From NCBI GenBank assembly GCA_018136815.1, contig CM030937.1, forward strand, positions 5,040,632 through 5,104,631: DNA of 64,000 bases, given 5' to 3'. This DNA is from Isochrysis galbana (lineage: Eukaryota > Haptophyta > Isochrysidales > Isochrysidaceae). Of the stretch, positions 30,524-40,890 are shown piece by piece. Every line of letters begins with the position of its first letter. Positions within the stretch are counted from its first letter, which is position 1. The position numbers and the translations under genes are program-made. The notes below the pieces were generated by a model that had not been told where the DNA came from, ran no database searches, and worked only from the letters and a program-made list of their open reading frames with translations.

Positions 30524-31400
30524 GATCAATGCATGGATTTCGCGGGATGGATTCCTACACTTTTACGCCAATACCATGAATTGTCATGCGGCTCATGACA
30601 AAGTGGCAAAGCCTCTCCCTCCAGTCAAAAGTGCAAAGGTTCATACATCAGACTTCTGTCGTCAGTCGCACGGGGGTACTCAAGTTCGATGAGATCTGCA
30701 ACTCGAGCTATGGATATGGGGGTATATTATTGTAAAGCCGTTTAAACCAAAAGCAGGACGGCCAACAGTGCAAAGTGCCAGCCAGCACCGAGCCAACGCC
30801 AATCGCTATGAACACCAACAAGCGCAAAAGGTCGCTCTTGAGATCTAAACTTAGCTCTCGTGTGGTCAAGGCTGTAGGTAGAGTTCGTCTTGACCAAGTT
30901 CTTGGTTCTTGGCTCGGACGCGTGAGCGGGGTACATCAGACATCAACGTCAGCGTCAACCTCAACCTCGGAGGCACACGGGGGCGTTGGGCGTTGTGAGT
31001 ATCGCGGTGGTGCCCGTGAGGCAACCACCGCGGCTTGGGCGAGGCAGAACGCCATCGCCAATCGCATCGCACACCGTATATCGCAGGTCGCAGGATAAGA
31101 TTCCCTCAACATACACATGCACGCACATTCACGGTAAAGCGCGCGCCACTAATAGTAACATAGTAGACAGTAGAATGCGCGCGACAATATCGTGCAGAAA
31201 AGATAAAACGGCAAAACGGCGGGGGGCGGACCTCCGTCATTCGGGAGCCCCACGCTGAACAGGTTGGAGGTTGGCTGAACAAGTTCCGATTCAACACTGA
31301 ACAAGTTGACAGGATCACGTAATAAGAAGAACAACAGAATGATTCACCGCGCTATGTAAAGCGGCACACATCGGCAATTCCACTGACTCAGCCAGAACAG
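30524..31400. other. intergenic, no gene seen
   Basis: Mixed composition, with CAACCTCAACC/GTCAACGTCAGCG-type short repeats near 30945-30970 and several short frames lacking recognisable domains. Confidence 0.35.
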
Positions 31401-31411
31401 CCCAAGCGGAC

Positions 31412-31965
31412 ATGGGCCGACAACCCAAAAAACGCATCGACACCAACGACTTCCGACCGCTATTCGAAAGCATAGAATGGCATAGACAACGAAGAACTAG
31501 CGAACTAGCACCGAGCCCAAAACTGACAAGACTAGCAAGAAAACTGGGAATAGGAATAGAACACATCATCAAACACGAGAAAATAGAACACAAACACACA
31601 AACGACCAAGGCTAAACAAGGGCGCGTGAAGACGAGACGCCCCGAGCTAGAAAAACTCGCCAGCAATGGGGGAAGCCGCGAGGCTAGTACCAGGCTAGGG
31701 CCCCCACACCGCGGTGTAACAACGCACGCGCCCAACTAAACGAGACCCAAGAGGCCTGCCCCCCCCCTCCCCCAACGCTAGGCCCAAAGTAGTGTACGTG
31801 GGCCGACCCCCCGAAACCAAACAAAAAGGAGCGAGGGGGGGAGCGGGAAGGGGAGAGAAAGGGGGGGCGAGGGCGATGTCGAGCGAGAATCCGGGAGTGG
31901 AGAGAACTGATAGTAGATAGGATAGTAGCATAGCGGGCATCTTCAAGAATGTTTTCTTTTAGTTG
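31412..31965 (+). mobile_element. 5'-truncated LINE: ORF tail plus 3' untranslated region
   Basis: A short Lys/Arg-rich frame (31412-31615, ending HKHTNDQG) is followed by the family's 3' untranslated region: GGCCCAAAGTAGTGTACGTG (near 31779), CCCCCCGAAACCAAACAAA, a G-rich stretch, GGCGATGTC, and CATCTTCAAGAATGTTTTC at the end. TSD not found. Confidence 0.65.
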
Positions 31966-32389
31966 GCAGTCATCCACAACAAGAGATGAAGAGCTAAGAG
32001 ACCAAAATCCTTTGGCGGGGAAATAGCCATAAAGAATATCAGCTGCGAGAGGAGTCACTCATGCCACCATGGTTGGGGGCGCTCAGTGGGAGCTCAAAGG
32101 CAACATACCCATACGCGCAACAATACGAAGCTGCCTTCTTACGGGCCACTCATGCGACATACACTGCACATGGAGGAACAGAAGAGGGCACACGCGCCAT
32201 TGTTCGGCATGAAGGAAAGAAAACACGGACTGTGGAGCCCACGAGGAGAGGTCTACACAAAGAGGTCCATTCTTTGACCAACGACAAGCGAGAGCGACCT
32301 GGGCAAGGCAAGATGGAGCTCTCCTAGTCGTAACATCTTTCACGCTCATCGCAGCTTACATACCGGAGAGGCATCATCATCTCCACTAT
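31966..32389. other. 3' flank of the thioredoxin-like gene, no gene seen
   Basis: Between the LINE tail and the stop of the minus-strand gene; no supported coding sequence. Confidence 0.35.
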
Positions 32390-33733
32390 TCAATTATCGA
32401 GGTCGAGATCTTCCATCTCGAGTTCCTCACTCTCGTCAACCGCATCCTCGTCATCATCTTCATAAACCTCCTCAACAAGATTGTCAGCCATCTCCTGCTC
32501 GCGCTGCATCTGCTCGCGACGCGCTGCCTCGCGACGGTTCTGCACCTCAGCGTCGGTTGCGCCCCTCGCTTTGGCCGCGGCCTCTGCCTCTGCCGCCGCT
32601 GCCGCCGCCTCCTTCTCCGCCTTCTCTCTACGCTCCCTTGCACGGCGCGCCTGCACATCTGCGTTGTTGTTGCGGGTGGCTGCCGGCGTCTTCTTCTGCT
32701 TCTTTTCACCTGCTGATTTGACCTTCTTGGAGCTAGACAGCGTGGGGAGCGGGATGCGCATGAACGAATCAGTGCCAGACCGCAGCACCGCCGAGCCAGC
32801 ATCCTTGAGCGCAGTACTCACGAAGCGTGAGAGCGACGGAACATCCTCAGGACCCTCGAAGCCGCGCAGTAGCCGCGGCGGGTTGGCCGGTCGCTTGCCG
32901 GCGGTCTTGCTGCCAGCCTTTTTCGCAGCGGCTCGTTCGGCGATATCATCTGGGTCGGGTAGCACCACTGAGATGCGTTTGCCCAGGTGGCGCGCCTCGT
33001 CCTCATCCAATGTCTCGCCAATCTCATCCCCACGTCCCCATGCAAGCTTGGAGCCCTGACTGTTCTGCCCCAACGCAACAACCTCGATGGTGCGAAACGA
33101 GCGTGCAAGCTCCATGAGGACCTGGGAGTCTTTGTCCAGCTGAGCGAGAAGGCAAGGACGCCTGCCGCCACAGGTGGAGACGAAGGTCTTGTGGGTCTGG
33201 ATGCTGAGCACGTGAGGCTCCACCTTAGGCTTGACAAAGGCGGTGATGGCATAGGCGGAATTGCTCGAGGTGGCAGGCAACTGTTTTGGTGCAACACCAC
33301 CGTTGGCAAGCACGAGAAGCGGCTGTGTGCGGCGTACAAGACCAAGCTTGGAGACAACTGTCTTGTTTGACGGTAGCATTGTCTCGCAGTCGAGCACTCC
33401 TGCACGCACGATGCCCTTCATCGATCGTAGCGCCTCGGCAAAGAAGGGGTGGACGCGGTAGGGTCTGGGCAAGTGCTGTCCCGCAAATGGAAGCCCCGAA
33501 TAGCACTGGAGTAGCCACGGCTCACCGCCGAAGAGGACTGATTTGAGCTTGGCTGTATCGGCCGCCTCGATGGCCTCGATGTGCTCCGGCAGTCTGGCCT
33601 TCCACCACCAGTCGGGCATGGCGTAGGCGTAGCCGTAGTCGGGGCGCGAGATGGCCTGCCGGTACACACGCAGAGCCACCACTGAGAGCACGGCCACCAG
33701 GCACGCGTGGAGCGTGTAGCGGCAGCAGCCCAT
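32390..33733 (-). CDS. thioredoxin-fold single-pass membrane protein
   Basis: A single 447-residue frame. Residues ~6-25 (LHACLVAVLSVVALRVYR) are a signal anchor. A region like the thioredoxin-type domains of ER DnaJ-associated proteins follows: LFGGEPWLLQCYSG takes the place of the redox loop, then FFAEALRSMKGIVRAGVLDC and PLLVLANGG. No CxxC motif is present, so it should be redox-inactive. The C-terminal third is a basic then Ala/Glu-rich coiled coil (RERREKAEKEAAAAAAEAEA) ending in a very acidic tail. Role inferred: ER-membrane scaffolding or chaperone assistance. It is on the same strand as the Grp170-like chaperone 2.3 kb away. A CT microsatellite (33831-33880) lies just upstream of the start. 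Confidence 0.6.
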   Translation of the reverse strand: MGCCRYTLHACLVAVLSVVALRVYRQAISRPDYGYAYAMPDWWWKARLPEHIEAIEAADTAKLKSVLFGGEPWLLQCYSGLPFAGQHLPRPYRVHPFFAEALRSMKGIVRAGVLDCETMLPSNKTVVSKLGLVRRTQPLLVLANGGVAPKQLPATSSNSAYAITAFVKPKVEPHVLSIQTHKTFVSTCGGRRPCLLAQLDKDSQVLMELARSFRTIEVVALGQNSQGSKLAWGRGDEIGETLDEDEARHLGKRISVVLPDPDDIAERAAAKKAGSKTAGKRPANPPRLLRGFEGPEDVPSLSRFVSTALKDAGSAVLRSGTDSFMRIPLPTLSSSKKVKSAGEKKQKKTPAATRNNNADVQARRARERREKAEKEAAAAAAEAEAAAKARGATDAEVQNRREAARREQMQREQEMADNLVEEVYEDDDEDAVDESEELEMEDLDLDN

Positions 33734-33776
33734 CGTGCTCCTCGCTGCCCTGTTCCCTCTCCCTCCGTCTCTCGCC

Positions 33777-33824
33777 CTCTCTCTCTCTCTCTCCCCTTCC
33801 CCCTCTCGCGGCCCCCACTCTCGC

Positions 33825-33884
<60 letters not shown>

Positions 33885-33905
33885 CCTCCCTCCCTCTCTC
33901 TCTCT
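33777..33905. repeat. (CT)n microsatellite
   Basis: CT repeat, longest uninterrupted at about 33831-33880, 45-170 bp upstream of the minus-strand start codon at 33733, so within its likely leader or promoter. Confidence 0.95.
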
Positions 33906-35284
33906 CATATCTTCATCCTGTGCTCTCTCACTTCTCTTCTTCTCCTCTTCTTCTCCTTTCTCCGTCTATCTCTCGAATCTCTCCTCTCCTTTCTCCTCTT
34001 GATTTTGTTTTGTACGGTGGCTCGCCAGTGGAGCTGGGATGTTATTTATGAAGCTGACGGAGAGGAGAGAGAGAGACAGAGAGAGAGAGAGACAGAGAAG
34101 AGAAAAAGGAGTGGAGAAAACACTAGGTTTTCGGGCGGGAAGGCTTGGTGATCTGCGTGTGTCCGGGGGGGGGGGTGGGGTCTCTTCCCATCGTATTTAC
34201 TAGTAGTTACCCTCGTCGCAACTCCCACCGCCACGTGGAGGAGCGAGGAGATCAACCGAGGCCGCGGGGGGTGCCGAGGCGCGTTTTCTACTTGCTACGG
34301 AGCGTCGTAGGGAGTAAAGTAGGGTGCGCCCGTACAGTCTAGGGCGGTCAAACAGCTATTTTAACTTCTAAGGGTGAAAATTGACCAAGTCAAGATTGAG
34401 GATTCATTACGAGATTTTTGGATATGGTGACCGGATAGGTGTAACTAGCACATATCCGGTGCCCTTTGGGCCCCAGACCTCCCACGGTAGCCCCCACAGC
34501 GATGCGTAACAAGAAACAAGAAAACGCGCAAACAGCAAACAGCAAACAGCAAATAAAAGGCCAGAAATCACTATCGCGGAGGGCCGACGTCCGACGCGAG
34601 CGCGGGCGAGCGTCGGGCCGCTAATCGACGCGTCCCTGGTGCAGCGTGCCTCGGCCAGCCACAGCCATGCACGCAGGCTGCCGGGCGCACCTCCTACTGC
34701 CCCCCATGCCCATCCCCGCTCCCCGCAGCCGCCTCATCCTCATCGCAAATCGCCCCCTCGCGGCCCTCGCTAGCGCGCCGCTCGATGAAATTTTTGACAC
34801 GAGACACGATCTTACAGAGTATCACCCAACACAAACCGTCGCGACTCCCACCGACCAAGTCCTAGATAGATAGGCTATTTATTCTGCCCAACACTTCCTC
34901 ACCACCGCCACACTCCTGACTCCTGAGAAATACTATACACTATACATCCTGGCATCTGGCATGGAGGTACATACTAAACGCCGACCAAGCGTCCTCTCAC
35001 GCATCACGGACCTCGCCATCCAAGATCAGCCGAACGACATCGTCGCCATCGAGGAAGAGGGGTGTGAGAAAAAGACGAAGAAGATGAAAACTCAACACGC
35101 ATAGCTGGGGAGAGTCACTGCGTGTTGAGAGGAGCGGGGGGGCAAGCGTGATTAGCTTTGTTTTGTACTAAAAAGAAAACAGGAATATATTGAGGACAAA
35201 AAAATTCACCCGGCCCTCTTTTGACGGAACGCGACTTCAAAAGTACGCGTTGCCGCTCACCCAGACGCCACGAGCCCCCCCCCC
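33906..35284. other. intergenic; repeat T copy, no gene seen
   Basis: Holds pyrimidine-rich DNA, a GA-rich patch near 34060-34100 and a copy of repeat T (34340-34430). A 48-codon frame at 34961-35104 (ending KKMKTQHA) has no recognisable domain. Confidence 0.4.
34340..34430 (+). repeat. dispersed repeat T, copy 1
   Basis: CTAGGGCGGTCAAACAG, TTTTAACTTCTAAGGGTGAA and CAAGTCAAGATTGAGG in order. Relatives: 39478-39560 (+), 54300-54400 (inverted), and shorter pieces near 49768 and 7045-7072. Confidence 0.75.
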
Positions 35285-35482
35285 CCCCCGCCAGACCCAA
35301 AGTAGCGCACATGGCACATGGGTCGACCCCCCGAAACCGAAGAAAAAGGAACAAGGAACAAGGGGGGGAGCGGAAGGAGAGTGCGGGTGGGGCAAGGGCG
35401 ATGTCAAGCGCGGGGATCCCAGCTGAAAGGGAGTGCAAGTAGTTGCGTGCAGCAGTCAGCAGTCACCTTCAAGAATTTTTTT
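35285..35482 (+). mobile_element. truncated LINE 3' untranslated region
   Basis: GACCCAAAGTAGCGCACATG, CCCCCCGAAACCGAAGAAAA, GGGCGATGTC and CACCTTCAAGAATTTTTTTA in the family order. No TSD recognised. Confidence 0.72.
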
Positions 35483-36028
35483 AGTGTAACGTGTCGGGTG
35501 ACCTAGGGCTGGCCGCAGTGTGTAGCACCCGCCATGCGGTTTTGGGTAATCAAAGCTGGGTGCAATGGTGCTAGCGCACGAGCCTCAAAGCAAGCATCAT
35601 TTCACAAAACGTGCAAGGTCTACCCACAGAGTTCCTTATCCCGTATCCTGAAAATGGAGGCGTTCCATCGTCTAGTACAGAGACGGAGAGAGCGCAAAAA
35701 TCAGACATCGGGATGGATACCAGTACTTCATTCAATGTTCATTGGGCGATAAGGGTGTGCATTGGCGGTGCGACGAGGTGCAGGGATAGGAACGAGGTAC
35801 GGAAGTGAAGAGGTTGATGTCGGTTAAAAGAGCGGCGGGTTCATTACGACAACAAAGCAGAGAAGAAAGGGCATGAGACAAATCTTGTGACGACAGTCAG
35901 GAAGGCAAGTTATGCGCTCAAGGAAAGGAAGCGGAGACACGCTCAAGCACCTAGTGCTGCGGGGGGAAAGTCTTGCCGCGAGCAAGCCGTCGGCGGCTTC
36001 AGCTAGGAACTGTGACCCTCGATCCAGC
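35483..36028. other. 3' flank of the Grp170-like gene, no gene seen
   Basis: Between a LINE tail and the chaperone stop codon. Several short frames, none with supporting features. Confidence 0.35.
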
Positions 36029-39000
36029 TCAATCTTCTTCATCGTCATACGGTTCGCAATTCTCCCCGCTGTCGTCCACATCGCATTCTTCTTGTGATTC
36101 TTCCACGGACTCCTCAACAGCCTTCGAAGTCGCCTGCTCGTCCTCTTTGGTAGCAGCTTGTGACTGAGCTTCTTCGCGGGCCACAGCCTCGCGCGCCAGC
36201 TCGGCCTTGACCTCACGTGCGGCTTCGGCAATCTCGTCCTTGACCGTTTTAGATGCGGCCCTCACTTTGGCAATCGCCGCATCCACAGCTTTGCTCGCCT
36301 CTGCCGCAGCTCTTACGGCAGCCGTGGCCTGGCGCCCATCCCCGTTTCTAGGCCCCTCGAGTACTGCGTCAAGCGCTACTGCCGCTGCCGAGGCTGCCTC
36401 AGTCGCTGAACGGAGGGCGTTGAAGGAGTCCGTCAAATGCCGTTGTGCCTTGGATGCGTCACTGGCTGTGCCTAGTTCACCGTCCCCGGCCGTTTTGGCA
36501 AGCGCCTTGGCCTCCTCAATGCGCTTGCGAAGCGCTACGACGAAAGAGGACTGCTCCACAAATATACGAAAACGCTCCTTGATTGGAGCAAGAGCGTCGG
36601 CAACGGCTGCAGCCTTGGCCTCATACTCCCGGCGCGACACATCGGCACCCTCTGCGGGATCAAGGCACACCAGAGGTGAGACATCGGCCTAAACGATGGG
36701 GTGGGTGAGGCGGGGAATGGTGCGAGAGCTCCGAGTCGGAGCGCGGTGGCCGAGATGGGATCGTCGGGCTTTCGTTCTGCACGGGAATGGTCAAATCTAT
36801 TACCTGTATACAACCAGTCTTCCACCTCGTTGATGACCTCCCTCAGAGTGTCCGCTTCCGCCTCGCTTGCGTACGGGGCGAGCTGGTCCGCCAAGGCATC
36901 TCGAGAAGTATAAAGGCTTGCCTCAAGGCTGTTCTTCATGGCAAGCGTGCGCTCGATCTCAGCGTCGCGAGTGGCCATTTCTACCTCTCTTGCACGTAAC
37001 GACTCAATTTGATCAGCCGACAGGCCCAGCTGAAGCTCCCAAGTCACAGAAACAGGCATCTCGTCCGTGGCCACGGTTACATCTTTGGCCACATCTCCAT
37101 TGCCCTCGTTTGCACCGGGAGAGCCGTTTCCGTCCATCAATTCGTTCGCTGGTCCGAACGACTCAGTGTTCACACCAGTCTCTCCCCCACCCACAGTCGC
37201 AGCATCATCGCTGACAGAGCTAGCAGCACTCATCTTGTTGGGATCGATACTCTTGTCGGCGTTGGCCATCTTCTCGGCCTCAGCGAGCATCGTCGCTGTG
37301 ATATGAGGCATCCCGTCCTCGTCAACGTGCGTCGTGAGCTTAACACACATCTCCGCTGTGGATGCCCTGCCGGAAGCCCAGCCTAGCATGGATGGTAGTC
37401 GCAAGGATGCTCCTCCACTGACTGAGGGGCATGCAATAAGACACCTCAACAGTGGTGATCGCAAAGCATCGCTGTTGCCGCCCGTGCCATCGTTGTCAGC
37501 TTCTTCGCAGCACTCGCAGTGCAGCTTTTCCCTCGGCGAAATTTGAACCTCATGCTCGGCTCTCCAAGGCAGCACGGTGCCTCGCCTCAACGAGGCTGAC
37601 CCCTGCGACCCTCCATCCAGAACTCGCCACCCGAATCGCAAAGGAAACCCCGCCGCTTCGACAAGTCGGAAGGGTTTGGCCTTGAAGTGCTTGCTTGTCA
37701 TTGCTGCTGCTAGGGCGGCACCCCTGGCGACCGCCTCGTCCGCATTGAGCGAGCGGCGAAGAGGATGCTGGAGAGCACTGCCAATCGCATCAGCAATCGC
37801 AGGCATGCGCGACAGCCCCCCAATCACTTCAACGGAGTGCAGCTGCTTGGAGTCGATCCCCGCTTCTCCTAGGAGGCGCTTACATACGCTGTCAGCGGAT
37901 TCGATCACAGGCTGAGCCATCTCCTCAAGCTGGGAACGCTTGAGTGAACAAGTGACATCGGTGTCTCCGACGAGGCAGTCAAGCGAGACTGACGCGTCAC
38001 GATTTGCAGAAAGAATGCGCCGCAACTTTTCGCAGGCATTGAGGAGACGCTGACACGCGCGGGGCGAGCTCCGCACGTCGGCCGACGTGCTCGATGCTAT
38101 TTGAGAGCAGAAATGCGAGAAGAGGATTTCGTCGAGAGCCTAACGGCACGCGGGAGAAGGGCAAGCTTGAGGTTTAGAGTTGCAAGTTGCACAGGCACGT
38201 GAGGGGGTGACGAGAGATGGAATCCCATTCGAAGCCTCAGTAAACTCTTCTCGTCAACCCTTGAGGTAAGCACAGATCTTGGTATTTTGGAAGAGATCAT
38301 CAACGGCAGGGTTGTGGGCTCTATGCAACAGCTTTCCATTGCATCAGTCTCTTTGCGGCAGGGAGTGGGGCAATCGCACAATGCGCTCATTCACCTTGCC
38401 ACCGGCTCCATCTGCGTGCACGTTGGCCAGCACCTTGAGCTCCCCCCGTTTAAGTGCTGCAACACACGCCTGGACACCCGAGTATCCCGCATCAACGAAG
38501 GCAACCAGACGCTCCTCATCGGCAGATAGGTCGGAGCGGGAGAGCGCATAGTCGAGTGCAGCAGCAGCGCCCTCCGAGACCAACCGGAGGCAGCGCGCGC
38601 CGGCCAGCTCGGTGGCGTGAATGACGGCTTGGCGTTGTGATGGCGAGAAATAGTACGGCACCGCCACCACCACTTCAGTGAGCGCCGAGCCATGGTCACG
38701 GTCGGCGATGTCCATGAGGTGGCGCAGGAGCATCGCAAAGAGCTGCACTGCCGTGAAGCGCACCTTGGCTCCGCAGTATTCTACCTCGACCTCGGCGGTG
38801 TGAGCCGCACCTTGGCTGATCAGCTCACGCGGCGCGATGACGTTGCTCGGGCTTCCCGCCCTTGCTGAAGCTGCACTCTCACCCCTTCTCCTCGCGTCGC
38901 CGTCAAAGCCGACGAGCGAAGGCGTCAGCCGGTGCGAGAGCTCGTTGGCTACGACGTCGACACCGCCACGCCGTGCGACAGCAACCACTGAATTCATCCC

Positions 39001-39093
39001 ACCCACATCGACCCCTACCGCCCCCGCCCCGCCCGTCAGCCGCGCGGCTTGGCAGAGCACGAGCAGCAGAGCCAGCGGGGGCACGCGGCGCAT
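36029..39093 (-). CDS. ER-luminal Hsp110/Grp170-type chaperone
   Basis: Three minus-strand exons keep frame with GT-AG introns: 39093-38395, 38139-36804 and 36651-36029, giving 885 residues. MRRVPPLALLLVLCQAARL is a signal peptide. The ATPase domain follows: GVDVGGMNSVVAVARRGGVD, EVVVAVPYYFSPSQRQAV, FVDAGYSGVQACV, ALDEILFSHF and VEVIGGLSRMPAI. The fold is Hsp70-like, but the wording (VARRGGVDVVANE) and the long acidic insert in the peptide-binding region are typical of Hsp110/Grp170 (HYOU1, Lhs1), nucleotide-exchange factors for BiP. A helical domain ends in an acidic tail (GENCEPYDDEED). No KDEL-like signal is seen. Splicing after GGK and after DWLYT restores motifs normal for the family. 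The start is the first Met, after a GA-rich tract on the plus strand. Confidence 0.82.
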
Positions 39094-39280
39094 CCCCGAG
39101 GAAGGGGAGAGAGAGAAAGGGGGAGATGCGAGACGGGGAGGGGGGTGGGGGTGGGAGAAAAGGCGGGGGGGGGGGGGGGGGGGAAGGGGGAAGGAGAAGG
39201 GGGGGTGAGAGGGAAGAGATAGGAAGAGATCGAGAGAGAGGGAGAGAGGGAGGGAGCGAGGGAGGGGGGGTAGAGAGAGT

Positions 39281-39353
<73 letters not shown>

Positions 39354-39430
39354 GGGGGGGGGAGGGGGGAGGGAGGGGGGGGGGAGAAAGAGGAGAGAGG
39401 AGACCAAGACGAGGGAGAGGGAGAGGGGGT
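39094..39430. promoter_or_regulatory. upstream region of the Grp170-like gene with GA microsatellite
   Basis: Purine-rich on the plus strand (pyrimidine on the sense strand), with G runs at 39164-39183 and an uninterrupted (GA)n at about 39283-39350. Probably leader and promoter. Confidence 0.55.
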
Positions 39431-39477
39431 GTTTAAACATAAGTCGTGTTTTGTTGTAGATACCTGAGGCCTATTCT

Positions 39478-39560
39478 GCTAGGGCGGTCAAAGAGGACTT
39501 TTAACTTCTAAGTGTGAAAACTCACTAAGTCAAGATTGAGGTTAGATCTTTGGGTATGCT
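39478..39560 (+). repeat. dispersed repeat T, copy 2
   Basis: TAGGGCGGTCAAAGAGGAC, TTTTAACTTCTAAGTGTGAA and AAGTCAAGATTGAGG as in the copy at 34340-34430. Confidence 0.75.
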
Positions 39561-40277
39561 ACTCGCAATGGGAATACTAGGCAGGATCCTATGAGAAATA
39601 TGCACATTTTCGAAGCCATTTCGACACACAGACTGTACACGGACCCGAAAATGTAAAATGTTTTCGCGCTCGTGGCTCGTGGAAATTGAATATTGAAATT
39701 GAAATTGTGAAATTGAAATTGACGTTGACGTTGACGTTGACGTCAACCATCAACATCAACCACGCGAGACCAATAAAAAAATTTCCAACTGGGAAGATGC
39801 GCACCTTGTCGAACATGCGATGACTACATGCTCGTAGGCAGAGAGCCGTTCGATCGAGCCGGCAGCTGACGCGGCCGTAAAAGAGTCGTTGTTGGTTGCG
39901 GGCGGGAAAATGTCAGAGAGGTCATGGTAGGAGTAGTTGTCATTGTCTGCCATCGAGCGCTTCGAGCGTAGAGGTAGACGGAGGTTCTGAGGATTGCGAC
40001 GCGCGGCGTCGGAGAGTAGAGACGAGGCTAGCTAGCGAGCTAGTGGAAGAGAGAGAGGATGAGAATGAGAGCTTCTTAGGTCCAAGGTAGACACGAGGGG
40101 CTACAACGCGGGGACTCAAAAAGTTGCTGACCAACAGAGACAGACAAACTAAACCAAACGGGGCGAAAACTAACCACACTTGGACGGACGACCGAATGTC
40201 GGCACCAAGGCAACTTAGCAGCGCACGGACATGCGACAGAGGGGACGGCACAACGAGGGCAAACCTCGCTGGGGGAG
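39561..40277. other. intergenic flank of the Copia insertion
   Basis: Includes a GTTGACGTTGAC-type short repeat near 39720-39745. It ends with GGGAG at 40273-40277, the left TSD of the Copia element. No gene seen. Confidence 0.45.
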
Positions 40278-40890
40278 TATCACAGAGTGCCGTCATCTGC
40301 CAACACAACCCATTGGTCCTTACCGATAGAATCGTCTTTACCGATAACTTTGTCTGCCAGATTCCTTTCCATCAAGTCATCAGCCTCTTTCATCATGTGC
40401 ACCACCTTCTGGACTCTTCTCTACATTATCATCTGCAGTTGATGCACATCGAGTTCTTAGGGTTCCCGAGTCATTTGCACATCGACTTCTAGACCTCGCC
40501 TTCATCTTGGGGATCTCAGCTCACTCTAGATCGACTTAGTGCACCTAAGGAATCTCACCTTCATCAACACTCACGACGCTTCATCGGCTCATACTAAGGC
40601 AATACTCGCCGATTCCCTAAATCCTTGATTCCTTCTTTGTTCCCTCGCACGCCTTCCTGTTTGTCTCAGAGTATCATCCAAAGAACCGTGGTGGGGTATA
40701 TGTAAGGGTTTGTGCGAATGTGATTATTGTAGAATCACCGTGCCCCAGGGGTATCTTGGTGAGTTCCCCAGTGCCCCCAGGTGTCCCAGGTTCTGACCCT
40801 CACCCCTGTAGCACTGTCTCTCTCACTGTCTGTCATGACCTTACTGCTTTTTGTTGCCGCCCTGGCTGCTCCCTGGCAGCCAGTGCGATA
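40278..40890 (+). repeat. 5' LTR of the Copia element
   Basis: TATCACAGAGTGCCG ... CAGTGCGATA. A TATA-like GGGTATATGTAAG near 40691 may drive transcription. Confidence 0.95.
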
